Part shown: one piece after another, positions 12,301-21,352 of the stretch
Layout of the letters: each line of letters opens with the position of its first letter
Numbering within the stretch: the first letter of the stretch is position 1
Assembly (NCBI GenBank): GCA_019448385.1
Contig: JAGTXO010000009.1
Coordinates: 868,001 to 932,000, forward strand
Length of the DNA stretch: 64,000 bases
Direction of reading: 5' to 3'
Origin: Diacronema lutheri
Taxonomy: Eukaryota; Haptophyta; Pavlovophyceae; Pavlovales; Pavlovaceae
The notes under the pieces: model-generated
Databases searched by the model: none
What the model was told of the DNA's origin: nothing
What the model saw: only the letters and a program-made list of their open reading frames with translations
Translations under genes and position numbers: made by a program

Positions 12301-15300
12301 CCGTCGGCTGTTCGTGCGCGCGGCGCCGTGCGCGTCGCGCTCGAGCACGCCGAGGCGCGCACTGACCTCGTCCCACAGGCCCGGCGCGTGCAGCTCGTGC
12401 GCTGCGAGCCACTGGAGCGCACCGCGCGCGGCCGAACCGGCGCCGGCGCCGCGCAGTGCGCGCGCGGCCGCGCCCGGTCCGCCATTATTGGCGGGCTGCG
12501 TGCTGCCCGGCGCCGGCGCGGGCGCAGGCGCGGCGGGCCCCTTTGGCGCAATGCGCGCAAGCCGACCAACCCACGCGGCGACCGCGTCCGCAAGGTCCGG
12601 CCGCGCGCGCACGTCGGCCGCGAGCGCGGCGGCCGCGCTCGGCGCCGCGGTGGACGGCGCAGCGGGGAACGCGGCTGCGCGCGCGGCGCGCGACGCGCTG
12701 TGCTCCAGCGCGCGCGCAAGAAGGCCGAGGGTGAGCCCATTCAACCCGACGCCAAACGACGGCGCGCGGAGCAGCGCGGCGACGAGCATATCGTCGACGA
12801 GCGCCATGCACGCCGGCGCGCTCGGCTCGGCCGGCGCGAAGAGCGCGCGCGCGAGCGCCGGAGCGCGCTCGGCGTCGCGCGTCGACGGGGCGCACGCGCC
12901 GCCGCCGACCGGCAGCGCGTCGGCCGCGGTCGGATCGAGCGGCGCGACGGATTCACTCATGTCGTGCCGCGCGGCGATGGCGACAAGCGTGCCGAGGTCC
13001 TGCGCCCAGCCGGACGAGGTTGGCACGCCGCCATGCTGCGGGTCGCTGAGGCCACCACCGACCATCACTGTTGCGCCGCCCTCCTCGCCGCGGCTGCCGC
13101 CATCAGCACCGTCGCCACCGCCGCCGCCGCCGCCGTCGCCGCCGCCACTGCCCCCGCCTCCGCCGCCACCGCCGCCGCCGCCGCCATCGCCGAGCACATG
13201 TGCCCAGTTGTACGCGGCGAGAAGCGCCACGAGCGTTCGCCGGACAGGAGCGCGCAGCGCCGGATCGAGCGCGAGCGTGGCGCGCGCGAGAAGCGGGCGA
13301 AGCGAGCGCACAAGCGGTGCATGCCTGATCAGGCCGACAAGGCACGCTTCGGCGCACGCGGGCAGCGCGCGCGCGCCGCCGTCCGCGCCGCTGCGGCGCG
13401 CGGCGCGCGCGAGCGCGGCGCACGCGCGCGCGAACGCCGCCGCGTGCGCGTCGGCGCCGAGCCCGTGGATTGCGGCGGCGCACGCGCCAACGCGCGCGAC
13501 GCACGCGCTCAACTCGAGCTCGGCGGCGGCGGCGGCGTCGAGCAGCGCCGCCGTCGCATCGTTGAGTGAGATGAGCGGGCCATCGCCGCCGAGCCACTCG
13601 CCGGCCGCGCCCGCGCCCGAGCCGCGCACCGCGAACGCGTGCGCGGCGGTCGCGATCCGCGCCGCGCGCTCCTCACTCTCGCCGTGCTCGACGGCGCGGA
13701 CGAGCAGCTCGCGCGCGCGCGCGCTCACGCGCGTGGTGGGCAGCTGCGGCAGCCGCACGTTGTCCAGCCGGCGGAGACGCGCAGTCGCGCCCGCCGCGAG
13801 CGCCGCGACGGACACGAGCCGCGCGATCCGGTGCGAGTCCGGGTCGGCCGCGGCGAGCGCGCCGCAGCGCAAGCGCACGAGGCTCGAGCACGCGCCGAAT
13901 GGTCGGTCAGTGAGCATCGGGCGCAGCGCGTCCGCAACCGCCGCGGCGGCCGCCGCCTCGCCGACAGCCTTGCCGCCCGACGCGCTCGCGCCCGCCTCGG
14001 CCGCGCGTGACTGCGCTCCGCGCGCCTCCGAATCGACCGCCGCGCGATCAATCTCCGCGCGGTACGCGACGAGCGCAACGGGCGGCAGGCGCGCGCGCGC
14101 GACAAGCGCGCCGCCGGATGGCGTGCCGGTGCGCGCGGCGTTGCGCGCGGCGTCGCGCGCCACTTTGAGCGCGTCCGCCACCGACGGCAAAGCGAGCAGC
14201 CGATTGCCCACGCCCGAGTCGACGACGAGGAGGGGGCCGCCCGCCGATGCCTCCACGACGGCCGTCGGGCTCGCGAGCACAAAGCCACCGGCGGGCGCCG
14301 TCACCTCGACCGCGTCGCGCGCGCGCGCGCCGCCGCCCACACCGCCGAGCGCGCTGCCGCCGCCGCCGCCGCGGTCGGCGCTGACGGCCGGCGCGCACGG
14401 CCGCATGCCCGACTCGCGCTCAAACGCGTCGCGGTCGAAGCGAAGGGCGGCCGCCGCGCGATCAACCATGCCACCACCGCCGCAACCGGCGCGCGCGTCG
14501 GCGTCGGCGTCGCCGTGGGTGTGGGCGTGGGCGTGGGCGTCGGCGTGGGCATTGGTCGGCGTCGGCGTCGGCGCGGTCTCGGCTGACTGGTCGTGCGCAT
14601 CATACTCCCCACCGCCGTACAGTGTCTCCACGTACCACACACGCAGCGCGAGCTCGAGCTTGTCCGGAGCATCGGACACGGGCCGCATGCGCCGCACGGC
14701 GCCCATCAGCCCGCGCCGTACGCCGTCGGGCCCCTCGGCACGCGCGCTCGGCGGCACGGCGGGCTGCACGAAGAGCACGGAGCCGTCGGCGCAGAGCGTG
14801 AGGCCACTCGGCCGATAGCAGCGCGTGCCGAGCGAGACTGTGTCGCCGTCGGCGAGTCCGGGCTCTGCGCGGTCAGAGCCCGCGACGACGGTCACGCGAA
14901 CGTCGTCGGCGATGAGCGCGCGCGCGCCGACCGCGCCGGCGATGCGTCCGGTGCCTTTGGCGCCACCGCCGCCGCCGGCGCGCGACTTGACAACCACGTG
15001 CCGGATGCAGTTGTTGCCCGTGTCCGCGACAAGCAGCTCGCCGTCCGGCAGCTGCAGCAGAGACGTCGGCTCGTTGAGAAGGCATGCTGACGCCGCGCAA
15101 CCGCGGTCCTGCTTGCCGCCGCCGCCGGCCACGTCGCGCGCGGCGCGGCCGGCCTTGCCCGGCTTGCCCAGGGCGGTGAGCAGCTCGGTCGGGCCCGCGG
15201 CAAGCCACGGCATCGCGCGAATGCAGTGGTTGCCCGTGTCCGCAACGAGCACGCCCCAGCCCGCCGTGCCGCCGAGGCGCGCGTACACGCACGCACCGCG

Positions 15301-16963
15301 TGGCCGACGAAGCGCCGCCGTGCGCAGCGGGCCGTCGACGTGGCCGGCGCCGGCGCGCCCGACGAGCGTGACGAGCGCGCACGCGCCCATCCGCGCGCGC
15401 GCCGCGAGCTCGTCCTCCGCCAGCCCGACCGCGTCAGCCATGGCGGCGACGCGGTGCGCCCACGCGGCCTGCTGGAGGGCGTGCGCGGCCGTGCCGGCGC
15501 CGCGCTGGCGCGCCTCGTGCTCTGCCGTGTGCTCCTCGGCGCAGCGCAACCAGCGAATCGCGTGGTTCCCCTCGTCGACTACGAGCAGGCCGCGCGAGAA
15601 GCCGCCGACGTCCCACTCGGTACGCACGCCGCCGCCGCCGCCGCCGCCATCACCGTCACCGTCACCGCCGCCGCCCGCGCCCGCGCCCGCGCCGCCGCCG
15701 CCCACGTCCGGCGCCGGCGCGCTGCTCAGCTCGACGATGCATGCGGGCGCGCGCAGCCGGCCGAGCGCGCCCACAGTCGAGTCCCTCATGCCCGACGCGC
15801 CCTCGTCCTGCGAGCCGGGGCCGGGCCCGGCAAAGAAGGTCATGCCGAGCGCGCGCGCGCGCGCGTTGCTCGCCGCGCTCGCCGCCGAGCCCGGCTCGGC
15901 GGCGGACGCGGCGAGCGCGTCCAAGCCCGTCGCGGCGGCCGCGGCGGCCGCGCGACGAGCGGGCGGTGCGGGCGCGAGCGGCGCGGCCGTCGCCGCACCC
16001 GCAGCGTCGTGCGCGTGCTCGGCAAGGCGCCATGTGTCAATCGCGCCGAATTCAAAGTCTAAAAGGGCGAGCGGGCGGACGAGCGCGTCCTGCACGTCGC
16101 GGACGACACGCAGTGCGCGCAGCACGCGCTGGTGCATGCCGTCCTCAGCCGCGCCGTCGAGCGCGCGCACCGCCTCGCGCGTGCGCACCACCTCCGCGAC
16201 CGCCTCGTCCGCCGCCGCCAGCCACGCGGCGCCCTCGAATGCGCCGCCGCCGCCGCCGGACGCGCCGCCGTCGCCGGCACCGCCGCCGTCGTCGGCACCG
16301 CCCGAAGCGTCCAGCGAGAGCAGCGACGCCTCGTCGAGCGCATCGGCGTGCGGCGGCAGCGGCGCGCACACGAGCGGCAGCAGCGGCGCGCCGAGCTCGA
16401 GCAGGCGCGCGCCCGCGGTCTCGGCCAATCGCAGCTCGTCGAGCAACCGAGGCGCAGCCGTGACGCTCGCGAGGCGGACGAAGCGCGCGGCGAGCGCGCG
16501 CGCCTCGTCGGCGCGGCTGAGCGCGGCGCTCGTCGCGATGCCCGCGGCGCTCACGCCCGATTCCGATGGCGCGAACGGCGCGGCGGCGCGCGCGCGCCGG
16601 AGCGCAAACGCCTCCTCGCGCCGTCGAGCAGCGCTCAGCGACTTCGAGCCGAGGAGGCGCGTGCGCGCGGCCGCGACGAGCGCCGGCGTGGGCGGCGTCC
16701 GGACAAATGGGCGGCGATGCGCGTCAACGTCGATGCGCAGCGTGTCCGCCTCGCCGAGCTGCAGCGCTGAGACGAGCGGCAAAAGAGGCGGGAAAGCGAA
16801 CGCGCAGAACGGGCCGCGCGAGTCCACGTCGAGCAGCGCGCGCAGAGCGCAGCCAGCGCGCTCGGCGAGGCTGGCGGCGTCGGCGGCGTCGTCGGCGGCC
16901 GTCAAGGCGGCGTCGTCGGCGTCGGAGAGCGCGCTTTGCGTGATGGGCCCCGCCCGACCGCCG

Positions 16964-17012
<49 letters not shown>

Positions 17013-17922
17013 GCGCGAGGAGATGTACGCACCGCATGACGCAACCCGCCTCCCATGCACTGGGCGCGTTGAACGGCGCCCACAGCCCGGGCTCAAAGGC
17101 GTCGGCGTGCGCACTGAGCGCGAGCTGCGCGCACGCCTCGTTCGCCGCGCCATTGGGCTCGTCCTCGCCGTCGAAGCCGTCGTCGGCGCGCGCACCGTCC
17201 GCGCCGCCACGCGCGCCGCGCCGCGCCGGCCACAGCCCCGGGCCCACGGGCGGCGCGCGCACGCCGTACGCGGCCAAGAGCGCGCCGATGCTGCCGAGCG
17301 CGTGCACGATGCGCACTGCCGCTGCGCCGTGCGCCGGCGCGGCGTCGTCGATCGCGCCGCTCGGGCCGGCGCCGTCGCAGATCGCCGTCGCGAGCGCGCG
17401 CAACGCGAGCGCGAGCGTGTACGACCGCCGGTCGGCGAGGCGACGGAGCGCGCGTAGGCAGGGAATGACAGCGATGTGCTCGACGATCGCGCGCTCGATG
17501 CCCGCCGCGTCAGTCTCTGCGCTCGCGCCGAGCGCTCGGATGAGGGTGGCGTGCGCGCGCACGAGGTCTGCCGAGCCCCACGCCACGCCGCGCGGCTCAA
17601 AGTGGAAGGCGATGCGTGGCACTTGCGGGCCGGGCGGGCCGAGCGCGATCAAATCAACGCCAATGTCACCGTCTGCCGACGCGCGGTCGGGGTCGCGCCA
17701 CCGCAGCTGCACACCGTCGGGCGGCACGTTGGCGCGCAGCCGCGCCGACCACACGTGCGGCGCTCGCCGCACGAGCGCGACGTCGCCGCCGTCGTCGATC
17801 AGCGGCAGGCCGCGCATGAGCGGTGCGCATGAGCGCGGGTCGGCGAGCACCTGCGAGCGCGGCGGCCTTGCGTCGTCCTGCGCGTACACCAAGACGACGA
17901 GATTGACTTCGTCGGCCGACAT
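1..17922 (-). CDS. RNF213: RNF213/mysterin-like giant AAA+ protein with NHL repeats, 3' end off the left edge
   Basis: Reading the minus strand, I place exons at 17922-5752, 5575-3380, 2712-2611, 2412-2122, 1877-886 and 642-1 (continues), all phase-consistent. The ATG at 17922 gives MSADEVNL. Exon 1 (4,057 codons) has NHL-type repeats near residues 770-980 (VADTGNHCIR, VADTGNNCIR) and perhaps 1230. AAA1 is in exon 2: Walker A GECGCGKT near residue 4397, Walker B VIVFLDELN, then INPHRKR and a YRVHPIP segment. AAA2 spans exons 3-4: GKPGSSKT, then LLLDEVGLAE, then VGLSNW joined across intron 4 to ALDPAKMNR. Exons 5-6 continue with RNF213-type motifs (NLYEALYDVLNQ, LPLLNRFEKQ). Human RNF213 is about 5,200 aa, acts as an AAA+ ubiquitin ligase and is linked to lipid droplets and antimicrobial ubiquitylation. 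The E3 module should lie beyond position 1. The NHL fusion and the long N-terminus are unlike the animal protein. Confidence 0.9.
2031..2056. repeat. (GC)n dinucleotide tract in RNF213-like intron 4
   Basis: An uninterrupted alternating GC run of about 26 bp lies inside the 244-bp intron between exons 4 and 5 (intron 1878-2121). It has no coding meaning. Such tracts recur in the window and are prone to indels. Confidence 0.85.
2963..3207. repeat. 47-bp tandem repeat (about five units) in RNF213-like intron 2
   Basis: Units begin CCGCTGCGCAGAGGGGCAGG, are followed by AAGGTGCRAGGAKTTCGCCC, and repeat every 47 bp with a few substitutions. The array fills much of the 667-bp intron 2713-3379, which runs from GTTACG to GCAGAG in gene orientation. 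A diverged single stretch resembling the unit (GGGGCAGGAAGGTGCAGGTG) also lies in intron 4 near 2073. The array produces long false open frames on both strands. Confidence 0.85.
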
Positions 17923-18052
17923 TATTTTCTCCACACAGGCCCCCTTTGCCCTTCTATAAAGACGTTGTGAAAGTGCCTTGGCGTCGACTGGGCGCCAATT
18001 TCTCGAGTCCGGCCTTCTCCGGACCTTTCACACCCAGCGTTTGAACGGTCAC
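17923..18052. promoter_or_regulatory. Divergent promoter region, RNF213-like / J-domain gene
   Basis: Only 130 bp separate the two divergent ATGs. A TATAAA hexamer at 17955-17960 reads on the plus strand, about 95 bp upstream of the J-domain ATG. No second TATA motif is apparent for the minus-strand gene. Shared control of the two genes is inference. Confidence 0.45.
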
Positions 18053-19738
18053 ATGGCGGTGACGCAGGCCCGCCTCGACGAGATTGTGCTTGACGCGGGC
18101 GCCGGCTCGACGACGGTGGTCACATCGCTCGGCGACCCACTCTCGCGCCGCCGCAAGCTCAAGCAGCTCAAGCTCCGGCTGCACCCCGACCGCGCCGCGA
18201 GCCACGGGCTCACCGCAGCCGAGGCGCACGCAGCGTTCATCTGGCTGACGCATGTCTTCGAGGGCGACGAGAACGCGCCGCAGCTGCCGCTCGATCGGCC
18301 GGGCTACGTGCCGCCGCCACGGCGTACCGCAGTGTGCTCCTCACCCAAGCAGCCCGCGTCCCGCACTCACTCGCGGGGACCGCCGGCGGCCGCACCCGGC
18401 AGCCCTGGCGCCGCGCGCAGCGCGCGCGCCGCGCAGAGGTCCGCACGCGCGCCCGAGCGGCCGCCCGCGGCGGCAGAGAGCGCGCCACCGGCCGCAAGGG
18501 CGCGCGCTCTGACCGAAGCGCTCTTCGCACTCGCCTCCGCATGCGTCGCGCTCGTGTACGTGCTCGTGCTGCCGTCCGCCATTGGCTGCGCGCGGCTCGT
18601 GGGCGAGGTGTGCGCGCGCGCGTGCCACGCGCTGAGCGCGCGCCTCGCCGGCGTCTGCCATGCGGCGGAGATGGGAGCACGCGCAGCCGCGGCGCATGCG
18701 CTCAAAGCGATCGCGTCGAGTGCGCAGCATGCCGGCGAGGCGGTCGAGCGGCACACTCGGCCACTCCGAGCACTGCCTGCTCGCCTGCTCGGCACGCGCG
18801 CTGGCTGCGCCAGCGCGCGCGCGCTCGCCGACGTCGACATCGACGAAGAGGCTGCTGCCGCAGGTGGAGCGCATTGGGCTGGCGCGGGCATTCTGAGCGG
18901 GAGCCACGGTCGGTTGGACCGGCTGGGCTGCTGGGAGGAAGACGCGCGCGTGCTGCGCGCGGCTCGCGACGAGCGCGATCGCCTCCGCGCAGCGCAGCGC
19001 CGACTGGACGACGGCCTCGGGGCACTTGGCGCGCTCGCGCTCGCCGGCGTCGCGGCCGCGTCGGACGGCGGTGCGCTGCTTGCGCTCGCGTGCGTCGCGT
19101 CGCTCAGCGCCGCGCGCGGCGACGACGTCGCGAGCGGCGCGCGTGCGGCGCTCGGCGGATTGCACGAGCGCGTGCTGCGCGCGAGCGTGGACGTGTGGGC
19201 GATGGGCGGGCGCGGCGCGTCTGGCGCGCGCGCGCTCGCAGAGGTCGGCGCCTCCGGGCTTGCGGCGCGCGCCGTCGAGCACGCGCAGCTCCTGCGGCGA
19301 GTGGCCGCCAGCGGCCAGGTTGAGCGCATGCTTCTCGCCGTGCCATTCGCGGCAGCTCAAGAGGCGCCGAGCGCGCGCGGCTGGTCCGGCGCCGACGCCG
19401 ACCGGCGCGCTCCGCCTGCGGGCGCGAGCCGCGACGATGACGAGCCGGGCACTCTCACCGCGCGTGCGCCGCTGCGGCTTCGCGTGGTCACTCGCGTGCC
19501 GCACACCGCTGGTAAAGCGGCGGCGACGCCCTCGCGCGCGTTCACCGCGTGCACCGCTGCGCTCGCGCCGTTCGGTGGCAGCGCCTTCTGTGCGGTCGGA
19601 CTGAGCCAAGTCCACCCAACGCATGCGTCCGCTCTGCCGCTGCCCGTGGCCTGCGCGATGGCCGCGGCGCTGCCCGTCGCGCTCGTGCTGGTTGCACTGG
19701 TGCGCACGTCGTCGCGGCCCGGGCTGAAAACGCGCTGA
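18053..19738 (+). CDS. Membrane-anchored J-domain-like protein
   Basis: Starting at the ATG at 18053 (MAVTQARLDE) the product is 561 aa; the frame is open further upstream without an ATG. Residues 30-70 resemble the core of a J domain: a basic helix (RRRKLKQLKLRL), the HPD tripeptide at 44-46, then an alanine-rich helix. A J domain normally recruits and stimulates an Hsp70. A hydrophobic segment near 155-180 (FALASACVALVYVLVLP) and another near the C-terminus (PVACAMAAALPVALVLVALV) suggest two membrane anchors with an alanine/arginine-rich middle. There is no Cys-rich or DnaJ C-terminal domain, so it is not a type I or II DnaJ. The gene is head-to-head with the RNF213-like gene. The J assignment rests on a short motif, so the function is moderately certain only. 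Confidence 0.65.
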   Translation: MAVTQARLDEIVLDAGAGSTTVVTSLGDPLSRRRKLKQLKLRLHPDRAASHGLTAAEAHAAFIWLTHVFEGDENAPQLPLDRPGYVPPPRRTAVCSSPKQPASRTHSRGPPAAAPGSPGAARSARAAQRSARAPERPPAAAESAPPAARARALTEALFALASACVALVYVLVLPSAIGCARLVGEVCARACHALSARLAGVCHAAEMGARAAAAHALKAIASSAQHAGEAVERHTRPLRALPARLLGTRAGCASARALADVDIDEEAAAAGGAHWAGAGILSGSHGRLDRLGCWEEDARVLRAARDERDRLRAAQRRLDDGLGALGALALAGVAAASDGGALLALACVASLSAARGDDVASGARAALGGLHERVLRASVDVWAMGGRGASGARALAEVGASGLAARAVEHAQLLRRVAASGQVERMLLAVPFAAAQEAPSARGWSGADADRRAPPAGASRDDDEPGTLTARAPLRLRVVTRVPHTAGKAAATPSRAFTACTAALAPFGGSAFCAVGLSQVHPTHASALPLPVACAMAAALPVALVLVALVRTSSRPGLKTR

Positions 19739-19898
19739 AGGATTTGCAAGTTTGCACACATGCGTGAAGCACCGTGCTTTGTCCGCCCTATGTAGCCCCC
19801 TGCGAGAGCGGTCGCCTCCGCGGGGCTGAGCGACAAGGGGAGGGGGAGGGTGCATGCATGGGCGTCCGAGGCTCCGAGCGTCATTCGCGTTCGCAGCG

Positions 19899-20393
19899 TC
19901 ATGACGCAGCCGCGGCGCCGAGCGCTTTGAGGATGCGGCGCGCGCGCTTTTGCACGAGCTGCGCGCGCTCGCGTTCTACATCCTTTGCCGCGGACGCAGT
20001 CGGCTCCTCGCCGCTGCTCGGCTCCGCCGCAGGTGCGGCCGCGTTTGACACGTCCTTCGCCTTGGGCTGCTGCGGAAGGCGGCCATCCGCGTGCGCGCGC
20101 GCTTGCTCGATCGTCTTGGCGCGCGCAGCGCCCTCAGGCAAGCCGACGAGATATGAGACGAGCTTTTTGAAATGCTGCTCGGGCAGGACGTCCGCGTTGA
20201 ACGCGTGGCGCAGGAGGTACACCTGCCGCGACTTTGCAAACTTCCACGCGCCGCCCTTGGCCTGGGCGCACCACTCGTCGAGGTAGCGGATTGCATCGAC
20301 GGCGGGGTTGGGCGCAGTCCCATTGCTCGGCCGCTTAGGCGCGGGCCGCTTGAAGTGCTTCTTCTTCAACCTCTCGCCCTTCTTGCGCTTCAT
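19899..20393 (-). CDS. WKF-domain protein (C7orf50-like)
   Basis: The first ATG in frame (20393) gives a 164-aa basic protein starting MKRKKGERLKKKHFKRP. A lysine-rich N-terminus, likely nuclear or nucleolar, precedes a conserved block with AIRYLDEWC, WKFAKSRQVYLLRHAF and EQHFKKLVSYLVGLP. This matches the WKF domain of the C7orf50 family, whose human member is small, RNA-associated and of poorly defined function. The tail is Ala/Glu-rich and ends in a basic helix (QLVQKRARRILKALG). The gene points away from the SLOG-like gene's start and its 3' end faces the J-domain gene. No intron is needed. The family call is fairly secure and the function is not. Confidence 0.75.
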   Translation of the reverse strand: MKRKKGERLKKKHFKRPAPKRPSNGTAPNPAVDAIRYLDEWCAQAKGGAWKFAKSRQVYLLRHAFNADVLPEQHFKKLVSYLVGLPEGAARAKTIEQARAHADGRLPQQPKAKDVSNAAAPAAEPSSGEEPTASAAKDVERERAQLVQKRARRILKALGAAAAS

Positions 20394-20517
20394 GGCGTCG
20401 TGCGCCGCACGTTCCCTCCGTCGAACCGGCTGGGCCACGATGTCGCCCAAACTAGGGATGGGTACCTGTCTTGTAGTCTTTCAGACTACGTGAGTGAGCC
20501 AGTGACACTGACAGCCA

Positions 20518-21249
20518 TCAGTCTAGGTACAGCACGCACGTCTCGACGCCGAGGGCCTGCGCCTGCTCGATGAGCAGCATGAGCGCGCGTGACTTGTGCG
20601 AAGTAAAGACGAGCAGCCGATCCGCGTCGCCGAGCAGCTCGGCGTACACGAGCTGAGATTCGAGCTCCGTGGACAAGTCCGCGTGCCGCAGCTCGACGAC
20701 CGTCCGGACGGTTCGGAGGAGCTGTGGCCCGTCGCCGGGCTCGGCGGAGGCGACGTTGGGTACGACGACGGTGAGCATGCGTTCGTCTGCGCGCATCGCG
20801 CCGCGGATCACCGCCTTGTCCGTGTCCGAAGAGCCCGTCGTGAGCACTCGGTTTCCCGAGAGCACGAGCGCATACGAGAGGAGCTCAATGATCTGTTGGT
20901 GCAAGACGGTCGTCGTGCCGGGCTGGCCGACGACGACGATGTTGGCGGGTGCAGACGCGTTGGTGTGCTGAATTAGTTGCAGCTGCGCGATCATGCGCGA
21001 CGCCTGCGCCACCGACGGCGAGTCGGCCATGCCGCGCGTCCTCGGGTCGGGCTCGACGGCCAGAGCCTCGAGCGCGAGCAGCGTCGCCTCGTCGAGGAGC
21101 GAGCCGTCAGGCTCGGCGGCGCTCGCCGCAGCGGTACGCCAGCGGCGCGGCACCGACGGCGCGCGCGCGCCGCGCAGCACCGCCGGTGCGCCCACCATGC
21201 TCCGGCCGAGCGGCAGCAGCATGATGAGCAACGCGCGGCCGGGCGCCAT
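20518..21249 (-). CDS. SLOG/Rossmann-fold protein, probably plastid-targeted
   Basis: This is a 243-aa frame from the ATG at 21249. The N-terminus MAPGRALLIMLLPLGRS is hydrophobic and is followed by a basic, Ala/Arg/Ser-rich stretch to about residue 45, as in a bipartite plastid leader of a complex alga. From residue 100 there is a Rossmann-like core: NIVVVGQPGTTTVLHQQIIE, then SGNRVLTTGSSDTDKAVIRG, then LTVVVPN, ending TCVLYLD. The glycine/serine-rich turns and overall order resemble SLOG (DprA/LOG superfamily) proteins of cyanobacteria. Such folds bind nucleotide ligands, but the substrate here is unknown. The start codon is about 100 bp from the divergent HECT gene ATG (21353). Confidence 0.6.
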   Translation of the reverse strand: MAPGRALLIMLLPLGRSMVGAPAVLRGARAPSVPRRWRTAAASAAEPDGSLLDEATLLALEALAVEPDPRTRGMADSPSVAQASRMIAQLQLIQHTNASAPANIVVVGQPGTTTVLHQQIIELLSYALVLSGNRVLTTGSSDTDKAVIRGAMRADERMLTVVVPNVASAEPGDGPQLLRTVRTVVELRHADLSTELESQLVYAELLGDADRLLVFTSHKSRALMLLIEQAQALGVETCVLYLD

Positions 21250-21352
21250 GCTGACGAATCGTGTTTGACCCTTCTTGGCCTTCGCCCGTTGTTTGCCCTT
21301 GACGCGGGAGCTTTTGAGTCTTGACCGTCACACCCCGTCCGCACGCGCGCCG

